13,350 nucleotides of DNA from CAWUEX02 sp038148375. GTDB lineage: Bacteria; Pseudomonadota; Alphaproteobacteria; Rhodospirillales; Rhodospirillaceae. Numbering within the stretch: the stretch's first letter is position 1; each line of letters starts with the position of its first letter. The translations under genes were made by a program, and so were the position numbers. Below, one piece after another: positions 1 to 6,405 of the stretch. Location: the NCBI GenBank assembly GCA_038148375.1, contig JAYQVH010000044.1:1-13350 (forward strand), written 5' to 3'. The notes under the pieces are model-generated. The model was given only the letters and a program-made list of their open reading frames with translations. It had not been told where the DNA came from and searched no databases.

Positions 1-26
1 TTACTCCCTTACGCAATCACCCCAAT

Positions 27-54
27 CTGTCCCATTGGTGCTGACGGGGGACAG
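27..54. repeat. Inverted repeat upstream of the MBL-fold gene
   Basis: A perfect 7-bp inverted repeat, CTGTCCC at 27-33 and GGGACAG at 48-54, is separated by 14 bases. It lies 59 bases before the first gene start. It could be an operator or a weak hairpin belonging to an upstream gene outside the window. No T-run follows on either strand, so a Rho-independent terminator is unlikely. The function is unknown. Confidence 0.3.
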
Positions 55-101
55 GTTATCGATCGTTCCGCCCTGCGTCTGCCGATTAACGATTGAGCGC
101 C

Positions 102-109
102 AGGGTGAG
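102..109 (+). promoter_or_regulatory. Ribosome binding site deciding the start at 114
   Basis: AGGGTGAG ends four bases before ATG 114. The alternative in-frame start, TTG at 93, lies upstream of this site and would add seven polar residues ahead of a clean signal peptide. The site therefore favours ATG 114. Confidence 0.55.
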
Positions 110-113
110 TGGT

Positions 114-1064
114 ATGACTCTCTTATTGCGTTTCTTTTTGAGTTTGGCGCCGCTCGCCTGGCTCGTCGCGCCCGCGGCAGCACAAGACTATTCCCCCAAC
201 GAGGTCTACCGCAGCGCCGACAACAGCGTGTCGGTCGAGAACGTCGGTAAGGGCGTGTACCTGTATCGCTGGTGGCCGGAGTTCTACGTCAGTGTCTTCG
301 TTGTCAGTGATGCCGGCGTGCTTGCCACCGATCCGATCAACGCGGCCGCGGCCGCACTGTATCGCGACGCGATTGCTCAGGTGACCGACCAGCCGATCAC
401 CAAGATCGTTTATAGCCACGATCACCGCGATCATATCGTCGGTGCAGCCGTGCTCGCCCCGGAGGCCGAGATATATGCCCATCCTGGCACGCTGTCTTCG
501 CTGGAGCGGCGAGGCGACCCCGACGTGCCGCTGCCGACCCGGCTGGTCGACGATGGCGACGTCATCACCGTCGGACAGCGGTCCGTGCGCGTACATTACT
601 TCGGACCCAACCACGGCATATCGAACATTGCGCTGGAATTCGACACTAGCCTCGGTTCCCTGCTGCAATTCGTCGACACCATGGAAATCGGCATCGTGCC
701 TTACCGCACGCTGCCGGACACCAACGTGCATGGCTACATCGCGTCACTCGAGGGGGCGGCGGCGCTGGGCGTCGACTGGGTGCTCGGCGGCCACAGCGGC
801 CCTGGGCGCGGCGTCTGGATTGAGAGCTACCTGAACTACTTCACGGACATGGAAGCCGCACTGCGCAAAGCGGAGGCGAATACCACGGAGCCGCCGTCCG
901 ATACAGTTGAGGATGTGATTGCGCGCGGTGAGGTCTATATCGATGCAGTGATTGCCAACGCGGTAGACGATCTGCGCCCCAAGTACGGCCACTGGCGCGG
1001 TTTCGAGGCCTGGGCGCCTCTGAACGCCCAGACCGTGCGCATGTACATCATTACCGGGAACTGA
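114..1064 (+). CDS. Secreted metallo-beta-lactamase-fold hydrolase
   Basis: Predicted 316-residue MBL-fold metallohydrolase. Residues 1-23 form a signal peptide with a hydrophobic core ending Ala-Ala-Ala before Gln24, so export to the periplasm is likely. The fold signature HxHxDH is intact at His102, His104, Asp106 and His107. The other metal ligands are probably His167 (in PNHGIS), Asp188 (in FVDTM) and His227 (in GGHSGPG), giving a complete two-metal site. The bridging Asp resembles glyoxalase II and related hydrolases more than class B3 lactamases, so antibiotic resistance should not be assumed and the substrate cannot be read from sequence. The gene stands alone and converges on the Rossmann pair with only 9 bases between the stop codons. 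ATG 114 is preferred over TTG 93 because of the adjacent ribosome binding site. Confidence 0.88.
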   Translation: MTLLLRFFLSLAPLAWLVAPAAAQDYSPNEVYRSADNSVSVENVGKGVYLYRWWPEFYVSVFVVSDAGVLATDPINAAAAALYRDAIAQVTDQPITKIVYSHDHRDHIVGAAVLAPEAEIYAHPGTLSSLERRGDPDVPLPTRLVDDGDVITVGQRSVRVHYFGPNHGISNIALEFDTSLGSLLQFVDTMEIGIVPYRTLPDTNVHGYIASLEGAAALGVDWVLGGHSGPGRGVWIESYLNYFTDMEAALRKAEANTTEPPSDTVEDVIARGEVYIDAVIANAVDDLRPKYGHWRGFEAWAPLNAQTVRMYIITGN

Positions 1065-1073
1065 GCGTTTCCG

Positions 1074-1811
1074 TTACTCGCTTTCGCCACGCTCCGGCCG
1101 TGGACCGCTCAGGCTGTCGTCCTGAGCATGGTAAATCCTGTTGATGCATTCCGGGTTGTCGATGCAGCCGACGGCCAGCGCGGCCAGGTCCGTCCGGGTG
1201 ATACGGCCGAACGCATCCATGTTGTCTGATAGGTAGGCCTGTCCTGTCGGCGCGGCCGGCTCGTAATCGAGCACACCGTTGCGAATGATGGTGTACGGCA
1301 CGCCGCTTTCTTCCAGGATCACTTCCGCCGCGCCCTTGTCGAGCATGTTGGGGCTGCGGGTGTCGTAGCCATAGGTTTCCCGCAGAAGTTCCTCCGCGCT
1401 GCCGCGCACGCCCACGGAGCTGTGAATGATGATCTGCTCGACGCCGTTGACCTTGGCGGCGTCGACGATGTTCTGCATCGCTGGAGCGTAGAAGCGTTCT
1501 TTGCCGCCTGCGCTGCCTTCGCGACGCGCGGAGGTGTCGATAACGATCCTGGGCTTCACGAGTTCCATTGCGGCACGCACCGAATCCGCATCCATCAAAT
1601 CGCCGATGGCATACTGAATATCGACGCCATCAAGCCGCTCGCGGGTAGATGTCGGACGGACAAAGGCTGTGACTGTCTCTCCGGATGTTACAAGCATTTG
1701 CACGTGTGGCGCGCCGAGCTGGCCCGTAGCGCCAAAGATCAGGACGCCGTCAGCGAGCGCGGCCGCTGACGTCATCCAGCCGGCAATTAGCGCGGCGAAA
1801 AAGCGCATCAT
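1074..1811 (-). CDS. Exported-looking NAD(P)-binding Rossmann (NmrA-like/atypical SDR) protein, second of tandem pair
   Basis: Predicted 245-residue atypical short-chain dehydrogenase of the NmrA/NAD-dependent epimerase type. Residues 1-20 look like a Sec signal peptide, with a hydrophobic stretch ending Ala-Leu-Ala. Right behind it comes the first Rossmann strand and the dinucleotide motif GATGQLG at 27-33. The classical YxxxK catalytic pair is not seen. The matching region reads NMLDKGAAEV, with Lys but no Tyr four residues earlier. Near the C-terminus is CIDNPEC, a Cys-X5-Cys shared with the paralog next door. The ATG at 1811 overlaps the upstream stop codon as ATGA, so translation is probably coupled. 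An upstream ATG at 1847 would add an Arg-rich segment but lacks a ribosome binding site. Substrate unknown; it could be a non-catalytic NAD(P) binder. Confidence 0.83.
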   Translation of the reverse strand: MMRFFAALIAGWMTSAAALADGVLIFGATGQLGAPHVQMLVTSGETVTAFVRPTSTRERLDGVDIQYAIGDLMDADSVRAAMELVKPRIVIDTSARREGSAGGKERFYAPAMQNIVDAAKVNGVEQIIIHSSVGVRGSAEELLRETYGYDTRSPNMLDKGAAEVILEESGVPYTIIRNGVLDYEPAAPTGQAYLSDNMDAFGRITRTDLAALAVGCIDNPECINRIYHAQDDSLSGPRPERGESE

Positions 1812-2551
1812 TCGCCGTCTCCTTCGACAAAGCTGGGCGGGGGCCATGTCAGGCTGTCGTCCTTATTGTGAAACACCTTGCCGTAGCAGTCCGGATTGTC
1901 GAGGCACTCCATGGTAAAGCGGGCGAGGTCGGCACGTGTAATCGGTGTCAGTGTGCCGCGGTCCTCGGTCAGCACCGCGTTTCCGGATGGCGGCGTGTCA
2001 TCGGGCCACACCCGGCTGTTCCGTATGATGGTGGTCGGGATGCCGGACGAGAAGAATACTTCCTCGGCGGCGCCATGATCGAGCATGCGAGCTTCCAGAC
2101 CCGGGACACGGCCCCAGGGGACATCTGGATGCAGCATTCTATTCGACCCGGCACCGACGGCTCCGTGGTGAATGATCTGTTTTACACCTGCTGCCTTCGC
2201 GGCATTTGCGACGTAGGTGCTGCTCCTCAGGTAGAACTCGGGAATTTCTGTCGGGGCGCGGACCGTGTTGATTACGGCGCGGTAGGGCTTGCCACCAAAG
2301 GCCGCCTTGATGCTGTCCTCGTCCGACATGTCGCCAATCACGTAATCGACACGTATGCCGTCGAGGGCCGATCGGTCTGACGTCTCACGCACCAAAACGG
2401 TCACATCTTCACCGGCCTCGACAAGCAGTTTTGCAACCCGCGCGCCGAGCTGTCCCGTCCCGCCAAGCAGCATGATTCCGTCGGCAAAAGCCGGACCCGA
2501 AATCGCCAGGCCCGCGATCAGAGAGATGAAATACGTTCTGACCTTGTTCAT
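1808..2551 (-). CDS. Exported-looking NAD(P)-binding Rossmann (NmrA-like/atypical SDR) protein, first of tandem pair
   Basis: Predicted 247-residue paralog of the gene just downstream, alignable end to end. Residues 1-23 form a signal peptide (Lys/Arg n-region, hydrophobic core, cleavage likely after Ala-Phe-Ala). The mature protein begins directly with the Rossmann strand and GGTGQLG at 30-36. The aligned active-site region reads RMLDHGAAEE, with neither the Tyr nor the Lys of a classical SDR. CLDNPDC near the C-terminus repeats the Cys-X5-Cys of its neighbour and could form a disulfide if the protein is exported. The family usually acts in the cytoplasm on sugar nucleotides, quinones or as redox sensors, so the export signal is odd. 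It is first in a two-gene operon; its ribosome binding site is weak (GGGA). Confidence 0.83.
   Translation of the reverse strand: MNKVRTYFISLIAGLAISGPAFADGIMLLGGTGQLGARVAKLLVEAGEDVTVLVRETSDRSALDGIRVDYVIGDMSDEDSIKAAFGGKPYRAVINTVRAPTEIPEFYLRSSTYVANAAKAAGVKQIIHHGAVGAGSNRMLHPDVPWGRVPGLEARMLDHGAAEEVFFSSGIPTTIIRNSRVWPDDTPPSGNAVLTEDRGTLTPITRADLARFTMECLDNPDCYGKVFHNKDDSLTWPPPSFVEGDGE
1819..1824 (-). promoter_or_regulatory. Ribosome binding site inside the upstream paralog, deciding start 1811
   Basis: On the minus strand AAGGAG sits seven bases before ATG 1811, inside the end of the upstream gene. The next codon is also ATG (1808), at a spacing of ten. The site supports 1811 or 1808 over the upstream ATG at 1847. 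Confidence 0.65.
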
Positions 2552-2763
2552 GAGTATAATCCCGTTGTTCTATCGATGCGGGAATTTATCATTTGCGGGG
2601 GCGGGCGCGATAGCCCCGCCGCCACGCCGGCACGAATTCTGGAATAGAATTCTAACAGTTGTTTCGCTTGCGCTACCTCCCCGAGTGGGGCACAACCAAG
2701 TCGCCCGTTCAAAAAGGGCGATCGCCAGTAATCGACCGCAGCGCAGCAAGGGGAGCCCAGATC
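2552..2763. promoter_or_regulatory. Divergent intergenic region with several hairpins
   Basis: This 212-base gap separates the minus-strand Rossmann operon from the plus-strand VOC gene and must hold promoters for both directions. It contains a GC-rich inverted repeat (GGCGGG 2600-2605 with CCCGCC 2615-2620) and a 10-bp palindrome TAGAATTCTA at 2645-2654. It also has CCCC-GAGT-GGGG at 2679-2690 and a 6-bp stem TCGCCC 2701-2706 with GGGCGA 2716-2721. I could not assign convincing -35/-10 boxes. No hairpin is followed by a T-run. Confidence 0.4.
2748..2755 (+). promoter_or_regulatory. Ribosome binding site deciding the VOC gene start at 2764
   Basis: AAGGGGAG lies eight bases before ATG 2764. 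The same frame stays open upstream to about 2659, but that extension has no ribosome binding site and does not resemble the VOC fold. The gene is therefore started at 2764. Confidence 0.7.
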
Positions 2764-3210
2764 ATGGCCAATTCTCCGACTTTCAAACGAATCAACTTAT
2801 GCGTCGCAGATCTGGACCGATCGTTATCTGTCTATCGGGATATCCTCGGATTCACGGTCGACCACATAAAAGACTCCAAGGACGATTCGTATTCCTATCC
2901 CGTGTTCGCGTTCCCGAAGGAGGCCAAGTTGCGCTTCGCGACGCTGAATTCTGCGAGCCAGGAGCGCACCCTTGCTCTTACGGAAGTCACCGGGATCGCC
3001 CTGCCGGACATGCCGGTGCCGCGCATGGTTGCCGCCGTGATCAACTGTCCGGCGTTCGACGACGTTATCGAAAACGTTCGTAAGGCTGGCTTGGAGGTTA
3101 TCGAGCCACAGCATTTGCCCGACGCGGACGGCAATCCCAAAGGCCGGGAGTCGGCCTTTGTCGACCCCGATGGTCATTTGATCGTCCTTTACGTTCTAAA
3201 CGACCAGTAG
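2764..3210 (+). CDS. VOC superfamily (glyoxalase/dioxygenase-fold) protein
   Basis: Predicted 148-residue single-domain vicinal-oxygen-chelate protein, probably cytoplasmic. The first beta-alpha-beta-beta module is seen in RINLCVADLDRSLSVYRDIL (residues 9-28), a typical VOC opening. The second ends in FVDPDGHLIVLYVL. Length suits a protein that dimerises to form two sites. The usual metal ligands appear replaced: the first strand has Asn11 where many members have His, and the final motif has Val in place of the common Glu. It may therefore be a metal-free binding protein or use other ligands, and glyoxalase I activity should not be assumed. Nothing nearby indicates a substrate. It is followed by a short hairpin and then mgtE on the same strand. 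Confidence 0.85.
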   Translation: MANSPTFKRINLCVADLDRSLSVYRDILGFTVDHIKDSKDDSYSYPVFAFPKEAKLRFATLNSASQERTLALTEVTGIALPDMPVPRMVAAVINCPAFDDVIENVRKAGLEVIEPQHLPDADGNPKGRESAFVDPDGHLIVLYVLNDQ

Positions 3211-3224
3211 ATCGATACTAGCTG

Positions 3225-3240
3225 CCGGGATCCGTCCCGG
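3225..3240 (+). terminator. Possible hairpin after the VOC gene
   Basis: CCGGGA-TCCG-TCCCGG forms a perfect 6-bp stem with a 4-base loop, 15 bases after the VOC stop. The following bases are ACACTCACCG, not a T-run, so intrinsic termination would be weak. It may separate the VOC gene from mgtE or act as an mRNA 3' end stabiliser. Confidence 0.35.
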
Positions 3241-3297
3241 ACACTCACCGATTCATCAAACTATCCGCAGGTCCGCCGCCGGGCCCGGAGGTGTCAT

Positions 3298-4698
3298 ATG
3301 CAAGAAGCCGTCTTTCACACAAACACTGTGATCGAAGACACGGAATCCCTGAACGAAACGTTCGGGCTTCACCCGATGTTTGTGGATGCAGTTGATGACG
3401 CACTGCTCAAGAAGAAAAAGAAGCAGGTGCGCAAGCTTGTCGCAGACTTGCATCCCGCCGACCTCGCCGACCTGTTGGAACACCTTGAGCCTAAGCAGTG
3501 CCAGAGACTTGTCGAGGTGCTCAAAGACCAGTTCAATCCCGACGTCCTGCCTGAACTCGACGATGCCGTGCGCGACACGGTTATGCATGCCATGGGCTTC
3601 GAAGACTTTGCTCAGGCGCTGACGCAGCTGGACTCCGATGAGGCGGTCTATATCGCCGGCTTGCTGGAGCCCGAGCGCCGGGAAGCTCTACTCGAAAAAC
3701 TTCCGGCTGCGGATCGAATGCAGATCGAACAAAGTCTGTCCTACGGCGAGGAAACCGCCGGCCGCCTTGTTCAGCGCGAGGTCGTCGCCGTTCCGGACTA
3801 TTGGACAGTGGGGGAGACCATCGACTATCTCCGTGCGGCCCGCAAATTGCCCGACGAGTTTTACGTTGTTTTTGTCGTCGACCCGCGGCACCGGCCGGTC
3901 GGGCTCGTCGACCTCAATCGTTTGGTGCGGTCGCGCCGCCCGGTAAAGATGCGCGATATCGTCAATCCTGACATGGCGCTCATATCACCGGATATGGACC
4001 AAGAAGACGTCGCGTACCTGTTCCGTCAGCGCGACTTGGTGACCGCGCCCGTGGTCGAAAAATCGGGGCGCCTCATCGGCCAGATCACCATTGACGATAT
4101 CGTCGACGTTATCAACGAAGAGGCGCAGGAAGACATTTTCAAGCTCGCTGGTGTGGCGGAAAGCAATCTCTACGGCGCAGTGCTGGAAACCGTGCGAGGG
4201 CGATTCTCATGGTTGCTTTTGAATCTGCTGACGGCTGTCGCCGCCTCCATTGTCATCGGGTGGTTTCAGCCGACCATTGAGCGGCTGGTCGCGTTGGCTG
4301 TGCTGATGCCGATTGTTGCCTCGATGGGCGGAAATGCCGGAACGCAAACCCTGACTGTCGCCGTACGCAGCCTCGCTACCAAGGATCTCGACGCCAGCAA
4401 TGCAGCAAGGATCGTCGGTAAGGAGGTTTTGGCCGGATTGTTTAACGGCGGTCTCTTCGCGGTCCTGTCGGCATTGGTTGCGTATATATGGTTCCAGGAC
4501 TTAGGGCTTGGTCTGGTGATCGCCGCTGCAATGATGGTTAACTTACTCATTGCCGGGCTGGCCGGAATTACGATCCCGATCGCACTGGACAAATTCAAGA
4601 TTGATCCAGCGACATCGTCCGCCGTCTTCCTGACGACGGTCACTGATATCGTTGGTTTCTTTACGTTTTTGGGTCTGGCCGCCGTGTTTCTGCTGTGA
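3298..4698 (+). CDS. mgtE: Magnesium transporter MgtE
   Basis: Predicted 466-residue inner-membrane Mg2+ channel/transporter of full family length. Domains in order: an N-terminal helical MgtE_N domain rich in charged residues (about 38-140), two CBS domains (about 157-210 and 220-275) that in the family sense cytosolic Mg2+ and gate the pore, a plug-helix region, and five predicted membrane segments between about 303 and 466. The signature SMGGNAGTQ (342-350) and the TTVTDIVGFF segment containing Asp450 are intact. Asp450 probably corresponds to the pore Asp432 of Thermus MgtE. The run of five lysines at 38-42 lies at the start of the N domain. The start is supported by GGAGGTG at 3287-3293. 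No M-box riboswitch fits in the 87-base upstream gap, so control is probably post-translational through the CBS domains. Confidence 0.97.
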   Translation: MQEAVFHTNTVIEDTESLNETFGLHPMFVDAVDDALLKKKKKQVRKLVADLHPADLADLLEHLEPKQCQRLVEVLKDQFNPDVLPELDDAVRDTVMHAMGFEDFAQALTQLDSDEAVYIAGLLEPERREALLEKLPAADRMQIEQSLSYGEETAGRLVQREVVAVPDYWTVGETIDYLRAARKLPDEFYVVFVVDPRHRPVGLVDLNRLVRSRRPVKMRDIVNPDMALISPDMDQEDVAYLFRQRDLVTAPVVEKSGRLIGQITIDDIVDVINEEAQEDIFKLAGVAESNLYGAVLETVRGRFSWLLLNLLTAVAASIVIGWFQPTIERLVALAVLMPIVASMGGNAGTQTLTVAVRSLATKDLDASNAARIVGKEVLAGLFNGGLFAVLSALVAYIWFQDLGLGLVIAAAMMVNLLIAGLAGITIPIALDKFKIDPATSSAVFLTTVTDIVGFFTFLGLAAVFLL

Positions 4699-4806
4699 AG
4701 GCCGATGCCGCCTGATACTGTTTGGGTTTCAGCGATGAACGGTTTAAACTGCGGCTTACTTAAAGGCGAAAATCAGTTTGCCTGAAGGTGCGAAGTTACG
4801 AGAACG
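4699..4806. other. Intergenic region mgtE to Hpt gene
   Basis: A 108-base gap, locally more AT-rich than the flanking genes, contains the 8-bp palindrome GTTTAAAC at 4742-4749. It could carry a promoter for the Hpt gene, but I cannot assign boxes. The ribosome binding site before ATG 4807 is weak (GAGA). Confidence 0.3.
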
Positions 4807-5295
4807 ATGGCCCAAGAACCCGAGTATATTTACCCTCCGAATACTCTTAAGAGTAAGGTTACGGTCGACGGATCAAAGATCGATGCTGTTGCGCTGAAAC
4901 AGGCCGAAATGGCCATCGAGGATATGCAGGACGACTACTTTGGCTGGGTCAAGGACGATCTTGCTAACCTGACCTCGTCGTACGAAAAGGCGAAATCCAG
5001 CCCGGAAAATTGGGAAGAGATTCAAGAAGACCTTTACGGATTTGCGCATGACGTAAAGGGACAGGGTAGCAGTTTCGGCTACCCATTGATGACAGCGGTC
5101 GCTAATCAATTGTGTGTCTTCATGGAAGGTATCGAGGGGAAGTTGAGCGAGGTTCAACTCGACGCAGTTAAGGTGCACATCGATACGATGAAACTGGTCG
5201 TCACTCAAAAAATGGCCGGCGAAGGGGGCCCCGCAGGCGAGCAGCTCCTCAAGGGTCTCGATGCCGTAATCGCGAAAGTCACGGGCAAGGCCTAA
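4807..5295 (+). CDS. Orphan Hpt (histidine phosphotransfer) domain protein
   Basis: Predicted 162-residue soluble helical protein. It carries the Hpt signature HDVKGQGSSFG with His81 as the likely phosphorylated residue and Lys84/Gly85 in the usual H-x-x-K-G spacing. Hpt domains are four-helix bundles that pass phosphoryl groups between response-regulator receivers in multistep phosphorelays. The acidic helix at about 28-62 and the helices after His81 fit that fold. The N-terminal 25 residues (two Pro, basic) are an extension of unknown role, and there is no membrane segment. No histidine kinase or receiver gene lies nearby, so its partners are encoded elsewhere. Alternatively it could be a degenerate scaffold, but the retained His argues for phosphotransfer. 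Confidence 0.82.
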   Translation: MAQEPEYIYPPNTLKSKVTVDGSKIDAVALKQAEMAIEDMQDDYFGWVKDDLANLTSSYEKAKSSPENWEEIQEDLYGFAHDVKGQGSSFGYPLMTAVANQLCVFMEGIEGKLSEVQLDAVKVHIDTMKLVVTQKMAGEGGPAGEQLLKGLDAVIAKVTGKA

Positions 5296-5319
5296 CAGCC
5301 CCGTCACAACACCGGGCAG

Positions 5320-6405
5320 CTAGAGCGGTGCCAGCGGGGTCATTTCCTCGAAGCGCAAATATCCGTCAGTTCCATTCAAGAGCACGCCGTCGAAGCCTAA
5401 ATCCATTAGGCTGCGGAAATATACACCCAGGATCGACTTCCAGGTCGGGTGCCAGTATTCAACGCTAAACACGCCGGGACGGTTTTCTTCGCGAGCCTTG
5501 ATCCAGCTAGGACTCCCCACGCGCCAGTCGCGTTGCCAGTAGTACCTTTAGTCTGCTGCATGGCTGATATCCATCCAGGCCAATACCAGTCTGCGAGCGC
5601 CTAGCGCTTTAAACTTCAATCGATGGACATCGTCTCTGGTCAACGCCTCGTTGCCGTCAAAAAACGCGTCAACGACGACGACATCGTAATTCGTATCGGC
5701 GACCGCAAGCAGCCAATCGTCTCGCGAACCGTATGCTTTGTTGTTGATGGAGATCATCATGTTTTGAGCATCGTCCACGGCCTCGACGTTGTCCGAGTTT
5801 TCCCGGGACGGTCGGCGTACGGGGATCCGATCGAACTGGTCCCAGGTATCGCCATCTGCGTGGCTGACGATGCCCGACTCCGCTGCGCGGTCGAGGGCGG
5901 ATACCGCAGCTGCGTCTGACCCGCAATGTTCAACGGACATGACCTTGACGCCCATGTCTATAAAACGTGCAAGGCGCGCCATCGGCCGGCCTTGCCCACA
6001 AAACTGATTGCTGAGAGCGATCCCGTCGTTGGCCTGAATATACCGGCGCATCGGCTCGCCGAGCGGGGTCATTGCGTCGTCTGGCATCGTGGCAACGTTG
6101 GGCCTTTTTGCTTCAGCCAGGATTACTTCGCGCTGGTCCCACCGGAGAAGTTCAAAGCCAGGACGTGCCACAACGACGAAGGATGGATCGCGGCTGTCAG
6201 CGTACTGGGATAGTTCCTGGATGATTTCCCGCATTAGATCGCGGTAATTCGGAACGCGAGAGAGCGGCACCATCTCTTCTCTCGCGCTCGGATTGGGATC
6301 GGTGAGTAACAGATCATCGACCTGCGCGGCCGATTGATCGGCAAATGCCAAAAGGATGGCTGCGATTGCAGCACCGGCGAATTTTTGAACTCTAAATGGA
6401 CGCAT
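5320..6405 (-). pseudogene. Secreted TM1410/GH114-like protein gene interrupted by an in-frame stop
   Basis: Read from 6405 down to the TAG at 5320-5322, one continuous frame encodes a full-length TM1410/COG2342-type protein (361 sense-length codons), except that codon 286 is TAA (5548-5550). The residues around the stop are LAWMDISHAAD, then stop, then RYYWQRDW, where relatives usually read EAEDYRYYW. The stop thus replaces a probable conserved Tyr without shifting the frame. The rest, to GFDGVLLNGTDGYLRFEE, still matches the family C-terminus. This is best explained by a recent nonsense mutation (TAC or TAT to TAA) or a base-call error. Programmed readthrough of TAA is less likely. Loss of the last 75 residues would remove the final strands of the TIM barrel. 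Confidence 0.8.
5548..6405 (-). CDS. Translatable N-terminal 285 residues of the TM1410/GH114-like protein
   Basis: This is the part that would be made if the TAA at 5548 is real. Residues 1-27 form a signal peptide (cleavage likely after Ser-Ala-Ala), so the product is exported. The body shows family traits: NYRDLMREIIQELSQYA, PSFVVVARPGFELL, an internal NKAYGSRDDWL and YDVVVVDAFFDGNEALT followed by ALGARRLVLAWMDIS. Relatives are annotated as putative endo-alpha-1,4-polygalactosaminidases, glycoside hydrolases with a TIM barrel acting on amino-sugar exopolysaccharide; most are uncharacterised. The ATG overlaps the stop of the upstream FAD oxidase gene by one base (TGATG), so the two are co-transcribed and probably coupled. 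The truncated protein is probably unstable. Confidence 0.72.
   Translation of the reverse strand: MRPFRVQKFAGAAIAAILLAFADQSAAQVDDLLLTDPNPSAREEMVPLSRVPNYRDLMREIIQELSQYADSRDPSFVVVARPGFELLRWDQREVILAEAKRPNVATMPDDAMTPLGEPMRRYIQANDGIALSNQFCGQGRPMARLARFIDMGVKVMSVEHCGSDAAAVSALDRAAESGIVSHADGDTWDQFDRIPVRRPSRENSDNVEAVDDAQNMMISINNKAYGSRDDWLLAVADTNYDVVVVDAFFDGNEALTRDDVHRLKFKALGARRLVLAWMDISHAAD

Noticed and set aside
93..113. TTG start at 93 adding seven residues to the MBL-fold protein
   Set aside because: It puts polar residues ahead of a clean signal peptide, and AGGGTGAG lies just before ATG 114, which explains that start better.
1..183. 60-codon minus-strand frame at the left edge, ending in TAA at 1-3
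   Set aside because: It overlaps the signal-peptide region of the MBL-fold gene, has an Arg-rich composition typical of an antisense frame, and shows no recognisable family.
123..731. 202-codon open frame antisense to the MBL-fold gene
   Set aside because: It lies wholly opposite a gene with intact catalytic motifs, and its translation has no recognisable domain; it is a codon-bias shadow.
114..1064. Antibiotic-resistance beta-lactamase
   Set aside because: The HxHxDH fold signature is shared by many hydrolases. The bridging Asp188 and lack of lactamase-specific features make resistance an unsupported claim.
1812..1847. Upstream ATG 1847 giving an Arg-rich, Tat-like signal on the second Rossmann protein
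   Set aside because: It has no ribosome binding site and overlaps the upstream gene by about 40 bases, whereas ATG 1811 has AAGGAG at good spacing and an ATGA overlap.
2355..3083. 242-codon plus-strand open frame spanning the Rossmann gene start, the intergenic region and part of the VOC gene
   Set aside because: It cuts across two well-supported genes in other frames, has no ribosome binding site, and is low-complexity Arg/Ser/Pro-rich.
3211..3297. M-box magnesium riboswitch upstream of mgtE
   Set aside because: The gap is only 87 bases, far shorter than an M-box, and shows just a simple 6-bp hairpin.
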